A stretch of 64,000 bases of DNA from assembly GCA_025093555.1 (NCBI GenBank), contig JAIWNF010000017.1:620001-684000 (forward strand). The letters are read 5' to 3'. This document shows, one piece after another, positions 38,286-51,619 of this stretch (its first letter is position 1; the number at the start of each line of letters is the position of its first letter). Origin of the DNA: Circinella umbellata. Lineage: Eukaryota > Mucoromycota > Mucoromycetes > Mucorales > Lichtheimiaceae. The position numbers were made by a program, and so were the translations under genes. Below the pieces are notes generated by a model, which made no database searches, was not told where the DNA came from, and worked only from the letters and a program-made list of their open reading frames with translations.

Positions 38286-40529
38286 ATGGAATTACCGAAA
38301 CTCAATATATTTACAGAGCAAACCGATACTAAACAGTTTCTTGCTTCACAAGACTTGATTGGTCAATATAATGGCACGATCGTGTTTTTTTCAGACAAAA
38401 AAGCATTGCTCAATGTCATTCCTGCTGCTCAGATCTACGCCGATATGGATAATACTTTTGGTGATTCCATTCAAGTCATTGTTGCTCCTGAAAACCAAGG
38501 TGCAACTAAACGTATTGTTGTTGCTCCATTAGGTTCAATCAATAATGATTTTGACGATGTGCGTCGTTATAAAGGTAAAGCCCAAAGTAAGACACATACA
38601 CATAAAGATATTTTCTTACTCACAACACACTTTAAAAAAATAATAATATTAAAATAGATGCTGCATTTGCTGCTGGTAAAAGAGCATTAAAAGCAGGTAT
38701 CACAGCACCTATCGTCGTATTTGCTGATTCACCCAAGGAAACCAACTTAGGCTGGACATTTGATGGAGAAGATGATTATAAGAATTATTTGGAAGTAACA
38801 ATCCTTGCTTTGCTTGAATCTGCTTATGAACCGATCGATGTACGAGAATATGCAGAACAATCTAAAAAACCATTACAAGTATTTAGTCAACTTGGTTTCT
38901 CAACAGCTGATCAACTTCAAGCAGAAAATTTAATCCAAAAAATTTCTGCTATCGAAATGGGTCGTCGTGTTAGTAAAGGTTAGAATCACTAGAAGAATAA
39001 AGTTTTAAGTTTTAGAATTAATTAATCAATTAAAATTTATTATTATACTTATTTTAGATATTGGTTCGCCTGATCCTGAACGTATGTCACCTATTAATGT
39101 TGTAAAGTATTTACAAGATGTCTTTGGTAAAGACCCTCATATTAAAATGACAGTGATCGAAGATATTGAAACAATTAAAAAAGAGTATCCTTTGGCTCAT
39201 GCGGTTACTCGTGCTAGTTTGGCAGGTGCGTGGGAAAAAAAATTTTATTGCCGCAAAAAATAAAATAGAATAAAAAACAAAAAAACTAATTATTTATTCT
39301 TGTTGTTCGGATACAGTACCGCGACATCACCCACGCTTTGTTCTTTTTGAATATCGATCCCCTGATCAAAGTAAAGTCAAAGAAAAGTAAGTCTTTAAGT
39401 TTATTCTCTTTTATTTATGGTTTTGAAATTATTCTTAACCTTGTATTATTTAAAATTAAAATTATAAATATAAAGTCTCTACTTTGTTGGTAAAGGTGTA
39501 ACTTATGATACGGGTGGTGCCGATATCAAGTGTAGTGGCCATATGCGAGGTAATTTTTATTATATATGCACACAAAAGAGATTATAATGATGGTATAAAA
39601 GAAGATGAGAAAGTCGTGTTATATACTTAAAAACTTTATTTTTCATTATACTGATTTGAAAAAAAAAATCATGATTGTACGGAATGATAGGAATGTCGCG
39701 TGACAAATGTGGTGCTGCCGCTGTAGCAGGTTTCTTCAAAACAATCAGTATGTTGCAACCTGAACAGGTTAATGTTCGTGCAGGCTTAGCGTTAGTTCGT
39801 AATTCAGTTGGATCGGATTCATATGTTAGTGATGAAGTGATTGTATCGCGTAATGGTACCCGAGGTAAGAAGATATATAAAAAAAAGAAGGAAAGGGCGG
39901 AAGTAATCTAGTAATTTTGCTATTAGTTTAATTTCTCACCCACTAATTTATAATCTTCATGGAAACAAACATCTATTTATATAGTATTGGTTGGCAACAC
40001 TGATGCGGAAGGTCGTATGGTAATGACAGATTTATTATGTCAATTCAAGGAAGAAGCAGTAGCATCATCATCGACAGCTCCCAGTTTCTTATTTACAGTT
40101 GCTACCCTGACTGGCCACGCTTTACGTGCATATAATGGTTATGGTATTGCGTTGGATAATGGTTTTGCACGACGACACAAAATGAGCAAGCGTATCTATG
40201 ATGCAGGTCATGTTTTGGCCGATCCATTTGAAATTTCAACTTTCCGTCGTGAAGATGTTGACGTTGTTCAACCAGGTCGATCCAGTGAAGATGTAGTTCA
40301 AGCAAATGATCAACCAAGTACAATGACAAACCGTGGTCATCAATATCCAGCAGGATTTATGTTAATTGCCTCAGGACTTGATCAACATGGTCTCAAGGAT
40401 AAGCAACCTATTGGTTTTACTCATTTGGATGTAGCTGGTTCAGCAGAAGAAATGTCTGCTGTTGGATGGAGTATACCACGTGTTACAGCTTCTCCAGTTG
40501 TAGCATTGACAGGAGCCTTTTTACTCTAA
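38286..40529 (+). CDS. M17 family leucyl aminopeptidase, 7 exons
   Basis: Zinc exopeptidase that removes N-terminal residues from peptides in the cytosol. Exons: 38286-38574, 38658-38978, 39058-39225, 39317-39386, 39476-39549, 39691-39864, 39985-40529; 1641 nt, 546 aa. The metal and active-site blocks are GKGVTYDTGGADIK (exon 5) and the signature NTDAEGRMVM (exon 7). The N-terminal half is the family's poorly conserved domain. It resembles the subgroup of animal lap-type 'putative aminopeptidase' proteins more than bacterial PepA, from memory. The start MELPKLNIF is chosen. An in-frame ATG at 38142 would add a hydrophobic stretch that is merely translated pyrimidine-rich leader. Confidence 0.93.
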
Positions 40530-41826
40530 TTTTTCTTTTTTTTTTTACCCCACACACATTCTATTTTTTTATTAATAAATATATATGTATATATTGTGTG
40601 AAACGAAAAAGAAAAAGTGCACCCTAGGTTATAATAATCTTATTATTACAATCACTCATATTCTTATTGTTTTTAGTCATATACTATTAAACTTTTTTTT
40701 TATCTGACATTGTATAATTCAGGGCTGACTAAAATCTCTCACGGTGATGGGTCAGGAGCATGTGTTACCTTTATTGTTGTAATGGGGTTTGTTTTTCTAT
40801 TTTATTATACTTGCCTTTTTCCTAGCAATCAAGGGGTAAAAAAAAAGGAGATGTAGCTAAATATATAATTATTTATATGTCAGATCAGTTTATTCTATAT
40901 AAGAGCATGATTAAAAATCTATCTAAACAAAAATCTTTTCCATTCTATTTAACGGAAAGTATCGTCAATAAATTAAGAATATAATGAAAAAAATATAATA
41001 ATTCGGGATTAACAGCTCAAAAAAAAAACTTTTTTTCTATTTTACAAATAGATAAAAACCCCGCACATTTCACTGAAAAGGGGACGAATTAGCATATACG
41101 ACTCACAGATGATAGAATGAATATAATTGGATATGGAACTTACTGTCATCACATGAAGCATGTGATTTGTACGGGTATTTGCCTGTTTTAGTTTCGAGAT
41201 TTTATTGTCGGCTTTTTACAATTTGCAGGAACACATACACAAAACGGGGAAGAGAGGAGATAATGATTACTACTTAGGAGTCTACGTGCTCTATAATAGG
41301 CTGTTACTTAGTAACCGTACATCGAAAATGATGATCTACTATAAGATGTTTTGTTAATCCCTCTCTCCCCTCCCTTTTAAATTATTTACCGATAATGTTT
41401 TTTTTTGGCGCTTGTATTCTAAACTTTTTTGTTGTTCTCTTTTTCTTCTTCTCTTTCACCCCCTTTCTTTTTTTTCTTTTCATTAAATATGGGTTATTCT
41501 TATACTACTTCTTAACTATATAATGTATTAAAAAAAAAGAGAGAACAATTGAATTAAAAAAAGAAAGAACAAAGAACAAAATAGGATAAAAAGAAATGAG
41601 ATAAAGTTGATGAGCACCCGCGGTTGCGGAACTTGTTCGATTGGAGCGACATTTTTTTTTGTGTTCCTTGCTCCGACACACTTCCGCCCAGTCAGTCAAC
41701 GCGACAATTCTTCTCTTTTCCCCACTCGTCTTCTTTTTTTTTTTCTTTCTCTTTCTCTCTCCCTCTCTTCTCCACTTTTTGGTTCCTCTTCTCCTTCTTC
41801 TCCACACATAATACATACCCATCATT
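40530..41826. other. Gene-free stretch between aminopeptidase and carrier genes
   Basis: 1.3 kb with poly(T) runs and a strong pyrimidine-rich leader (41730-41800) directly before the carrier ATG. A perfect palindrome atcacatg-aag-catgtgat lies near 41149. No gene seen. Confidence 0.5.
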
Positions 41827-44073
41827 ATGTCAACAAAAGAAACAGCTGCCCAACAGGGTTTATCCGAACAATATAGACGCCTTTTCTACAAACATGCATC
41901 AGTTGAAAAAGAAAATGAACATTACATGACAGAGGATGATTTTTTAGCTGCTATCGCGCCTGGGGAAGACTTTAAAAAGATTCAACGTGAACAATTTGGG
42001 TTATTATACAAGGTCGCAGATAAATCCAAAAAGGGGCTGGTGTCTTTTCAAGATTTCGTCATCTTTCAAAACTTGTTGTCCAAGCCCGATGCCGAATACG
42101 AGATTGCATTCCGATTGTTTGACGTGAATGGAACTGGCAAGGTGACTTTTGATCAATTCAAGAACGTCTTGTCGAGTAATATGCCCAAAGATGTTGTTGC
42201 ATTTGATTTTGATTGTGACTGGCTTAAATTATATATTGGAACAAAGGAAGGACACCATGAATTGAGCTATGAGGAGTTTTCACAATTATTGAAGGGGTTA
42301 CAAGGTGAACGTTTGCGTCAAGAATTTAAGCATTATGATAAGCAACAATCAGGATTTATTGAACCAGAGCAATTCCAACGCATCATTTTGGATATTGCCA
42401 AACACAAATTGTCGGATCATGTAATTGATCATTTACCTACTCTTTGTAACCTTTATGCCGGTGGAGGTAACAAGATTACATTTTCCAATGTGGTTGCTTT
42501 CCATAATGTCATTCGTAATATTGATATGGTCGAATTCGTCATCAAAAGAGCTGTTGAAACAAGTCCTACCAAGAAAATTACAAAGGCTGACTTTTTGAAC
42601 CACGCTGCTCAAATTAGTCGATATACCGTATTTACCCCTATGGAAGCCGATGTTATTTTCCATTTCGCGGGTGTGGACGGTGCGTCAGGTACATTGGGTC
42701 TTGAAGATTTCGGAAAAATCTTAGATCCCCGCTGGACTCATCCAGAATCCGAACCTGCTGTTCCTGTTGTTGACGCAGAAAAGGTTAACAAGAAGGGAAG
42801 TCTTTTATTCGAAATCGCAGAAAATGCTTATTCATTTGTTTTGGGTTCTATTGCTGGTGCCGTGGGTGCTACTGCTGTTTATCCTATCGATTTGGTAAAG
42901 ACCCGTATGCAAAACCAACGTTCCAAGGTCGTTGGTGAATTACTTTACAAAAACAGTTTTGATTGTTTCCGAAAGGTTATCAAAAATGAAGGTTTTGCTG
43001 GTTTGTATCGTGGTTTGGGCCCTCAACTTGTGGTAAGTAAATATATCGAAAAACGAGAAAGGAAAAATGATTAAAAGAGGAGGAGGGAAATAAAATTTTA
43101 CTGATTAAAACAAACATTGTTTATTTTTGAAATAATTAGGGTGTTGCTCCTGAAAAAGCCATTAAGCTTACAGTCAATGACTTTGTTCGTAACAAATTAA
43201 CCAACAAGGAAACTGGTGAAATTCAATTCTATAAAGAAATGATTGCAGGTGGTGCCGCTGGTGGTTCTCAAGTGGTACGTTTTCAGTTTATGATATTATA
43301 AGGTTTTTTTGGGGGGGACGGAAATAAGGGGATGAAAATACAAGGGTACGTTTGTATGAAGATTGTTGGGTCTAATAAATATTGGTATTATATAGGTCTT
43401 TACCAACCCTCTTGAAATCGTCAAGATTCGTCTTCAGATTCAAGGTGAACAAGCCAAGAACAGTGGCGCACCTCGTCGTTCTGCTATTTGGATTGTCAAG
43501 CATTTGGGTATTGTTGGTTTATACAAGGGTGCCAGTGCCTGTTTACTTCGTGATGTTCCATTCTCTGCTATTTATTTTCCAGCCTATGCTCATTTGAAGC
43601 GTGATATGTTCAAGGAAGGTCCTGACCATAAATTGACTATTAGCGAATTATTAATGGCTGGTGCTATTGCTGGTATGCCTGCTGCTTATTTCACTACACC
43701 TGCTGATGTTATCAAGACACGTCTTCAAGTTGAAGCACGATCGGGTCAAACCAGTTATAATGGTATTAGTGATGCAGCACGTAAGATTATGAAGGAAGAA
43801 GGATTTAAGGCATTCTTTAAGGGTGGTCCAGCTAGAATTTTGCGATCATCTCCTCAATTTGGTGTTACATTGACTGTGTACGAAATCTTGCAACAAAGCT
43901 TCCCATTGCCTGGTAGTAGTGCTTCTCAACAACCATCAACAACAGCAAAACCTGACCAAGAGAAGAGCTTTGGTTCTCTTCGATCAAGAAATGCTTTGAA
44001 GATGCTTTTAGATTTGGATTATAGATTTGGTGTTTATAAGGTTCCTCAACAATTACCTGGAATCAAGGCTTAG
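41827..44073 (+). CDS. AGC1: Mitochondrial aspartate/glutamate carrier with EF-hands, 3 exons
   Basis: Inner-membrane exchanger of aspartate for glutamate, part of the malate-aspartate shuttle. Exons 41827-43032, 43140-43274 and 43396-44073 make 672 aa, close to human aralar and citrin. The N-terminal half (1-330) holds degenerate EF-hand units (for example [14 protein letters not shown]). The carrier half has three repeats with the signatures [20 protein letters not shown] and [10 protein letters not shown]. The tail after residue 620 is Ser/Gln-rich. The long N-terminal EF-hand domain puts it with the animal-type carriers; budding-yeast Agc1 is longer. Confidence 0.94.
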
Positions 44074-45058
44074 AGTGTGTATGTGCTGTGCTGTTTTTTT
44101 TTCATTTTATTATATTTTTTTCTTTATTAATATATTTTTACATATATATACCTTGTTCATTTTCTTCTTTTTCTTTTACTATTATAAACTTTCATCACTT
44201 TTATCATTCACTCTCACTTCCCTGCTTATCCTTTCTTATTCTCTTTCAACCTCTTTATGTTTTACTTGTTTCCATTGTGTATGTATGTGTTTCAAATCAA
44301 CTAAAAAATTCTCCCCCCCCTCCTTATTAACTCTCTTGTAAGTGTGTGCAACATACAAACCTCCTGTCATTTTTTTTCTCCGAACTTTTTTCTTTTTTCT
44401 CGTCTTTTCCCTGCGTTTTCCCGCAGAGGAAGGAAAAACAAACCCACCCAAAAATAGATGATAACTTCATTATTAAATGACTCATATTTATATAACATAA
44501 TTTATTTTGGGTTTTTTTTCTTTTCTATGAATGGTAATGTCTCCGTATGAACTTTTACTTTACTTTGATATTTGGGTCGTTCTAGCTTACAAAAGGGGGA
44601 AAAGCAAAGTTGTTTTGCTATATGATGCTTGGCCCAACTCAGTGATGTGGGGTTTTTACGTAGTGGGGTTTCGTGGTTTCACGCGACAAATATACATTAA
44701 TATATATTCTCCCTTTGTTGATGCCCGTGTGTTCCTTTTGTGAGTGATTGCATTTTTTGTTCATAAAGATGAAAACATTGTTTTTTCATTTGGTTGATAG
44801 TAATAACATTTATCAGCTGACTTGACTGGTGGTAGGAAATCAACTGTGCGAGTAGCTTAGTAGATGTGGACTTTTTTTTTCTTCTGTTGTCTACATTTGA
44901 TGTGTTTATCTTAAGTATAAGCTATTCTCTTCATGCTTTTTTTTTACCTGATATACACAGACCTAAACAACTGAGTATTCAAATCTCAACAATAAAAATA
45001 TACATAATGTCAGTCTTTTTTATTATTATTAATAATACTATCATTCTATCATTATTAT
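44074..45058. other. Convergent spacer, no gene
   Basis: About 1 kb between the 3' ends of the carrier and PIG-S genes. Pyrimidine-rich (44090-44420) and otherwise unremarkable. Confidence 0.5.
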
Positions 45059-47472
45059 TTATTCAGTTTTAGATTTATCCTTCTTTTTCATTTCCTTCAA
45101 TGCCTTGACAATAGCCATTATTAATGGTACTGAAATGGGCACAAACAATGGCATATAGATAGCATACTTGTGCTCATCTGGGAAATAAAGCATAGATACC
45201 ATGGTTGGATTGAAAAATGCTTCTTCAGCCAATTCAATAGCATAAATTGCATGCTGCAAAGCTGTATCGTATTCACCTTTCTGTAATGCATCACACCCAA
45301 GGTCAAGTGCATGTAATGATTCTTGTACCTGCAGTGCAATATGATCCAGTACTACCATATTTGGAATTTCCGTTACCAACTGGGCTAAAGAATTCAAAGT
45401 GGAAGCTGCATTGACAATATTTTCTACAGTCCGCTTTCGGATAACGGCGTCCTTTTCCAATGAAGTGATACCAGTATGAGGAGCTGTCATAAATGTTACA
45501 TTAAAGTCATTTGTCTTTTTATTTTTATTTTGAGAAAAAAAAGCGTCATTAGTTTTTTCTTTTGTTTTCCTTTGCTCTTTATTTATTTATTTATTTCTGG
45601 GTGAGAATCCATGAAAAGTGATAACCCCTTTTCTCTTTTTTATTAATTCTATATATACTTACTGTAATGGATGTAAAATCTTGAATACCTAATAATGTTC
45701 GAAGTTGTGATACAAAGATCCGTAATACAGGTTGTAAACGTTTCTTATCCATTACGTAATGGCGACCTTCGGTAAGGGTATGTGGTGGTGGTGGGTTTTT
45801 AATGACAACACCACCCCAACCAGGAATTGAAAATGCGTTACCAGGTAACGGACGTCCTTTATAATTATTTTTTTTAAAGTAAATAGTGTAAGTATAATTT
45901 AAAACCTTTATTTTTCTATCCCTCTTTATTTAGTAGTAACAAACCTTGTTTATCATGAATCCATAATCGTTCATCAGGTGATGGTACATATAAAATAAAA
46001 TTAATGGTTGAATAAGATGAGATAGTAGAAGCTATATATACAATAATAATAAATGTTAATAGACCAATTTGATAACCATTCTAATCCCATTTTCCATTCA
46101 CTAGACTTATATATATACAAGATTCAAATTACCTAAGTTCCAATCTGCAGAATTGATGAAATGAGGAAGGTTTTCTGGATTGAGATAATAATACCCTGGT
46201 TTACCCTCACGTTCTTTATAATGCGGCTTCATAGATAATGAGGCATAATTTTGTACTTGAGAATCAACTGTAAAGTTAGAAACCATTGAAAGTTCTCGAA
46301 GTAATGGATATACATAACCTAGATTATAACCATGTCAGATAAAGAAATCGAAAAATAAGGTTACCCGTGTTACAATGATCAATAGATATATTTACTTTTT
46401 ACTGCTTCTTGAATATCCCAATTAACAGTCAATTTACTAGGATCATTATTCATTAAACTAAATGTTACTTGATATCGAGGTGAGTATTTCACTGTACGCA
46501 TACTACTCATATCATTCTATTTTTTTTAAAAAAAGAAAATCAATAACATATATATATATTAATAATCAAAAATGCTTAATAAAAATGAAAAAAGAAGAAC
46601 AGTACATCCATTTTTTTTCATACCCTATCTCGAATTTGATCAGATCGACAAGCAACCTGACCTAATGTTTCATATTCATCACCAAAAATCATTTTGGTTA
46701 ATGTAAAAATGACATTATCCACTTTATCTAAATAACAGTTTATTTTTAGTCTATATTCAAATGACAAGAGAACAGTACATCAAATAAAAAGGGTTACCAT
46801 TGGACATAGTATCAGTCATTTGAATAATACTTGCACGTGTGTTTCCAACTGTGACATTATAAGGGACTGTTTGATCTGTTGTTGCTTTGTCGATAAAGAA
46901 ATGATAATGTCCCACAGGTACGTTTCGATATTGTTTTATCAGTTCCTCATTATTATCATTATTATCTTAATTTAAAATAAATAAATAAAAGGTTAATAAA
47001 GAACGAGATATCTTCAGCTGTGTGGCCATTAATAATTATCCATTTACCGTTATTCCAGGGTTGATATTGTACGTTGATAGGAAATTCGGCACAAGAGGAT
47101 TGTTTATTGAATTCTGTTGACAATCGTTGTTGTAATGCTTCTTTACGGTCGTTATTATTATTATTATTATTGTTGTTGTTGTTGTTGTTGTTGTTATTAT
47201 TTTGTTGTATTATAGAATTGGGTATATGAATTGTTAGTGTTGTTGGAAACACAAAGTTACAGCTCTATATAGTTTAATTAGTTTTCTAATTGGGGGTGTA
47301 CAAGGCTTATTCATCTTTTTATATTTATTCAACATACTTGACCATTTCTCCAAGACTCAATTTCAGAGAATGGTAGATTAGCCCTATAAACCTCTGTTGT
47401 TTTCCACCAAAATGGGAGACCGATGAGAAAAAAGGCCCAAAATGACCCTACCACCAGTCGCGTATTACTCAT
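45059..47472 (-). CDS. GPI17: GPI transamidase subunit PIG-S/Gpi17, 9 exons
   Basis: Subunit of the ER GPI-transamidase that attaches GPI anchors to proteins. Minus-strand exons: 47338-47472, 47048-47264, 46798-46965, 46624-46727, 46396-46516, 46133-46318, 45945-46031, 45663-45856, 45059-45514; 1668 nt, 555 aa. There is an N-terminal membrane segment ([20 protein letters not shown]) and a long lumenal domain. A C-terminal membrane helix ([20 protein letters not shown]) is followed by a short Lys-rich tail, the PIG-S topology. Conserved blocks: [21 protein letters not shown] and [20 protein letters not shown]. Exon 2 codes an Asn-rich tract of about 16 residues from an unstable trinucleotide run. 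Confidence 0.92.
47155..47210. repeat. (TTA/TTG)n microsatellite inside GPI17 exon 2
   Basis: A run of tta then ttg triplets on the plus strand, read as a poly-Asn tract (AAC/AAT codons) in PIG-S. Length variation would change the protein without shifting frame. Confidence 0.85.
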
Positions 47473-47680
47473 ATAAAAGGGAAAATAAAATCAAAGCAAA
47501 AGATTTGGGTTTCGCTTTATTGTGGTGCCACGTTTTTTTTTCCTTAGTTATGGATTCCGACATGTATCATATGTGTGTCATCTGTTTGTCGCAGCACTAA
47601 AAAAAATACTATATAAAATAGAGTTGGGGGGTTTCTTTTTTTCTTCTTCTTATTTTTTCTTCGATAACTTTATAAACATT
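47473..47680. promoter_or_regulatory. Shared divergent promoter, GPI17 / LOG-family gene
   Basis: 208 bp between opposite start codons. The T-rich leader of the plus-strand gene begins near 47630. A TATA-like tatataaaa stands near 47611. Confidence 0.5.
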
Positions 47681-48762
47681 ATGAATTCAACATTACCAGC
47701 ATTAAATAAATCAGTTCCAAGAACAAAAGAAATTGAAAGCATTTGTGTCTTTTGTGGTTCTGGCAATGGTGGTAGACCTGAATATGTTGAATCAGCTTCA
47801 GGTATTTGTTTATATTAAATATGTTATTATGTCAATAATGCATATATTATAACTGTAACTAAATATACTAATTTAATTTTTCTTTGATAATAGAGCTTGG
47901 TAAAGCTTTTGCAGAAAATAAATATACTCTTGTTTATGGTAATATTATTTCATTTCATTTTTTTTTTTGAATCAAATAAATCTCTTTGAATTAATAATAA
48001 TTTTTTTCCCTTCTAATATGAAGGTGGTGGTTCCGTTGGTGTTATGGGAGCTGTTGCTCGAGGTGTAATTGATAATGGTGGTCACGTTAAAGGTGTTGTT
48101 CCTGAACCACTCTTTCGTCATGGCAGTAAACAGATTGCAACTGAAACAATTGTTGTTGCTGATATGCATACTCGTAAAAAAACAATGGGTGATCTTGTAA
48201 GTTTGATTTTATATATATATATATATATCATGGATTGGTTTTCTTCTTCTCACACATCTTCTATACAATAGTGCGATGCATTTGTAGTCCTTCCAGGTGG
48301 TTTCGGTACTGCTGGTAAGTAATCATCATTTTATTGTTTCTTAGGAATAAAAAGACGAGATTCTTAAATTAATATTGATATATGCATATATAGAGGAAAT
48401 GTTGGAAATGATAACTTGGTCACAGTTGAATATTCACTCCAAACCCATTTTACTATTAAACATTAATGGTTACTATGATTTATTTATTAAATGGATTGAA
48501 CATTGTGTTGAAGGTAACAACAACAACAAAAACGATGTTTTATAGTATTATTATAATCATTCTATTAGAAGTTTTATTAACTCAATTATTTTATATCTAT
48601 TTAGAAAAATTCATTCATGGTAATAATGCCCGTATTTTTGTGGTTTGCAATACAGTTCAAGAATGTTTAGATGCATTAAAGAGTTATGAAGCACCTGAAG
48701 GAAGATATGGATTAGATTGGGTTAAAACCGAAGATGGACAAAGTGGTCGTAATATGACTTAG
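47681..48762 (+). CDS. LOG-family (TIGR00730) Rossmann-fold protein, 6 exons
   Basis: Exons 47681-47801, 47894-47938, 48024-48196, 48272-48314, 48394-48513 and 48605-48762 give 219 aa. The family signature PGGFGTAEE is split across exons 4 and 5, and ICVFCGSG (residue 21) and [11 protein letters not shown] are conserved. Plant and bacterial members are cytokinin-riboside-monophosphate phosphoribohydrolases; others act on nucleotide monophosphates. The fungal role is unknown, so a phosphoribohydrolase activity is inferred from the motif only. Confidence 0.92.
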
Positions 48763-48820
48763 AAGATTGTATTTTATTTATTTATTTTGTAATAATAGTG
48801 ATAATATTTATTTGAACAAT

Positions 48821-50105
48821 TTAAAGTTTATTTGGAACACCTGTATGCAAATCCAATTTGACAAGACTTTCCAATTTTTCAATAGCTATTTCAGATTGTC
48901 CCATAGGTACCTCTAATATTAAATAATTTATTTATTTTATTATTAGTCTGTTATTTTTCTCCGTCTTTTTTTTTTTTTTAAAAAAAAAATAAGGTCTTAC
49001 GAATAGTTGCCATGCCAAGTTTCTTTGCTGCTCGAAGGTTCATACCAATGTCATCGAGAAAGATGGCTTCATTAGGTTGAACACCAATTACTTTACATGC
49101 ATGCAAGAAAAAATTGGGATCGGGTTTTCTTTGATATAATAATAATCATATGAATATTATTATTATATAATTACTTTATTTACAACTCTACAAAAAGGAT
49201 AATATATATAAGACTTACCGAAGTCCAACAACCTTGGATTCAACAAAGTGATCAAATATTCCACGTAATGAATCAGAAGTCTTGTTTTGATCTTTTGCCG
49301 TTTCACTATTGTTGGTCAAAGCAGCTACCTTGAACATTCCACTTTCTATTTAAACCGTTTACATATGACATAAAATGAATATAAAATCCCACTACTTTCG
49401 TGCTTTACAGCAATCCCCCCCCCCTCTTTACCTTTGAGCTTATTAATGGCATGAAGCACCTTCAAGTCAATATTATCAGTTTCATTCATCATGGTGGTCC
49501 AAAGTGCTTCTCCATTCACAGTAACATTGGGTATATTCTCAGGTACAGCTATCATTATACATTATTAATAATTGCTCTTATAATCCATTAATACCATATA
49601 AAATGAAAGAAGTACTTACGTTTGCCTGACTTTTCAAGGTATTCCTTATAATTTTGTTTATGACAAGGATCCGAAAGTTGTTCACCGAACTGTTTATAAA
49701 AATCTAAAATACGAATTTCTCCACGTTCAAATTTCTACTTGTGTACCATATCATTAGTTGATCCATGGAAAAATCTAAATTTTTTTTTTCTAGTTTTGCT
49801 TACCTGAAAAGCACCATTTTCACCTTGTTTGACACTATGATATTGAAAAAAAAAACATCAGTTACGTATCTAACTTTTAGATATATCTATATTAATGATT
49901 CGTTACATGGCAACATTGATATAGTTTCTTGGTAATCCTTGTTCTTGTTCATATTTATGGATACCAGCCATTGGGGAACCGACAACCACACCACCTGATG
50001 TTCATATATAAAGATAGATATCAATTAAAAAAATAATAGCTTTAAAAAATGTTCATACTTGTATAATAATTTACCAATATCGAAAATTACTGCTTTAAAA
50101 GTCAT
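48821..50105 (-). CDS. HAD-superfamily hydrolase, soluble epoxide hydrolase N-domain type, 8 exons
   Basis: Minus-strand exons: 50075-50105, 49907-49994, 49804-49834, 49620-49734, 49432-49548, 49219-49345, 49001-49128, 48821-48912; 729 nt, 242 aa. HAD motifs are nucleophile Asp in VIFDIGGVV, ALTNNS (motif II), the Lys in VGLRKPDPNFF (motif III) and FLDDIGMN (motif IV). The second Asp of the usual DxD is Gly here, as in the YihX/ACAD10/sEH-N subgroup. That group includes sugar-phosphate and lipid-phosphate phosphatases. The substrate cannot be told from sequence. Confidence 0.88.
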
Positions 50106-50179
50106 AATTATGTATTCAAGGGGGGGGAGAGAAAAAAAAAAGAGGGAAAAGAAATGTAAGACAGCAATTTTTTTTTTCT

Positions 50180-50580
50180 TTGCCGCTCACACTATATAAT
50201 ACTCACACTTCATTTTCTGGTGACAAAGAAAAATCAACTTTACAAAGCAAAGTAAGTCATTGGCTCGCTGTAGTTGAAATTGATTATAGGCTTACTATTT
50301 TGCATTATATGGCAATACCTTGTGTTTTGATATATAAAAAACAAACAAAAAAAGATATTAAAGATAAAGCCTTAATAAATTCTGAATTTGATACATAATA
50401 AAGTCAATCCATATGATCATTAAATGTTAAACTTGAGGTCTCTAATCATAGTGATACTTCAAGTCATTATGTTTTTTTACTCGCATACGTACGCTTATTA
50501 AAATGTTTAATTACTCATCCTAGACATTTAAGCAATAAAGGTACTATGCAACATTATTGGTCATTACTATAAATATTGAT
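50180..50580 (+). pseudogene. Coding-like remnant, unknown
   Basis: Protein-like frames SKVSHWLAVVEIDYRLTILH (about 50247) and NHSDTSSHYVFLLAYVRLLK followed by LITHPRHLSNKGTMQHYWSL (about 50440-50570) are separated by stops and a frame change. They could be exons of an unrecognised gene or a decayed one. No family is identified. Confidence 0.3.
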
Positions 50581-50744
50581 ATGTTATTACACGGGAAACC
50601 CGACTAATGTACATATATCAATTTTTTTTTTCCATTCAAACATGAATGGTCGACTTTTAATCATAAAAAAAAACATTATTTGTCTATCATTGTTTTAATT
50701 TTTAGTGAGGGATAATACAAGGAGATAATAATAATACGTAATAT

Positions 50745-51575
50745 TTATACTAGTTGAATATTTTCTAATTTTCTAATCCTGACAAGTAAATAAAAAATTA
50801 TCAGAACAAAGAAAACAAATATGAAAAAGGTTGAGAACAGAAAAGCGAATAGAAGATTAATAACACGAGAAATTAAGTTCAGTTGTTCTTGAAGTAATTT
50901 GAATGTTTCGATACCAGCTATTTAGAATGATTAGTTACTTTAAATTAATATATGATTACAGTTTTCTTTCTTTTGTCATAAAACAATAGAAATAAAATTT
51001 TAGTAATACTTACACAAAGCTTGATGTAATTGAGGACGAGAAGATATAGGGGAACGGGGAAGTGAAGAAAATAGTTCTGAAGGTTTTCGTTGTTCTTGTT
51101 GTTCTTGTTTCTTATCTTGCTGATTTCTAAATAAATAAATAAAAAAAGCCATTGTGATTTTTTTTTTCAGTGATCATGAAATAATACAATATACATCCAA
51201 TATACACCATAGCTACTTCTTTTTTTTTCGGAAAAAAAGTTTCTAATATAATACTTACATTTGTTGATGTTGTTGAGGAACAGTTGCTTGGAGTTCATTG
51301 AGAGAAAATGGTTGTTGTTTTTTATTCTGGTGAGGAGTCAAACCAAACTGTAAGGCGTCAAGTTCATCAAGTATTTTTTGTAATTCTTGTAAAGCTTGAT
51401 CTTGAACAACTGCCTTGGGGGATGGAGTGGTGGATGCAAAATTGTTGTTGATAGTGCTGGTCGTAGAAATTATTTCACCTTCATCATCGGATGATACAGG
51501 TTGTTGTATTACCTGTGCTAAAACAGAAGATGTGAAAAATATGAAAATAGGTATAAAAAAAGTATTATATTTCAT
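50745..51575 (-). CDS. Small secreted or membrane-anchored protein, 3 exons, unknown
   Basis: Exons 51259-51575, 51014-51126 and 50745-50917 give 200 aa. The start MKYNTFFIPIFIFFTSSVLA is a clear signal peptide. The mature part is Gln- and Ser-rich with a helix QALQELQKILDELDALQFG. The C-terminal helix (LLFAFLFSTFFIFVFFVLII) is a membrane span followed by a short Arg/Lys tail. This is a type I layout. An in-frame ATG nine codons upstream is less likely because it would bury the signal peptide. No homologous family was recognised. Confidence 0.75.
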
Positions 51576-51619
51576 GGAGCTTGTAGTAATAGTAAAAAAC
51601 ACAGTGATGAAAGAAAGGA

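Noticed and set aside
41149..41167. Palindrome atcacatg-aag-catgtgat as an operator
   Set aside because: A single short palindrome in AT-rich DNA with no known factor; too weak to call a regulatory site.
41505..41825. 106-aa minus ORF rich in Arg/Lys upstream of the carrier
   Set aside because: It is the complement of the pyrimidine-rich leader of the carrier gene; the composition is an artefact.
44531..44743. 70-aa plus ORF in the spacer after the carrier gene
   Set aside because: No homology recognised, no splice signals and an atypical composition; probably chance.
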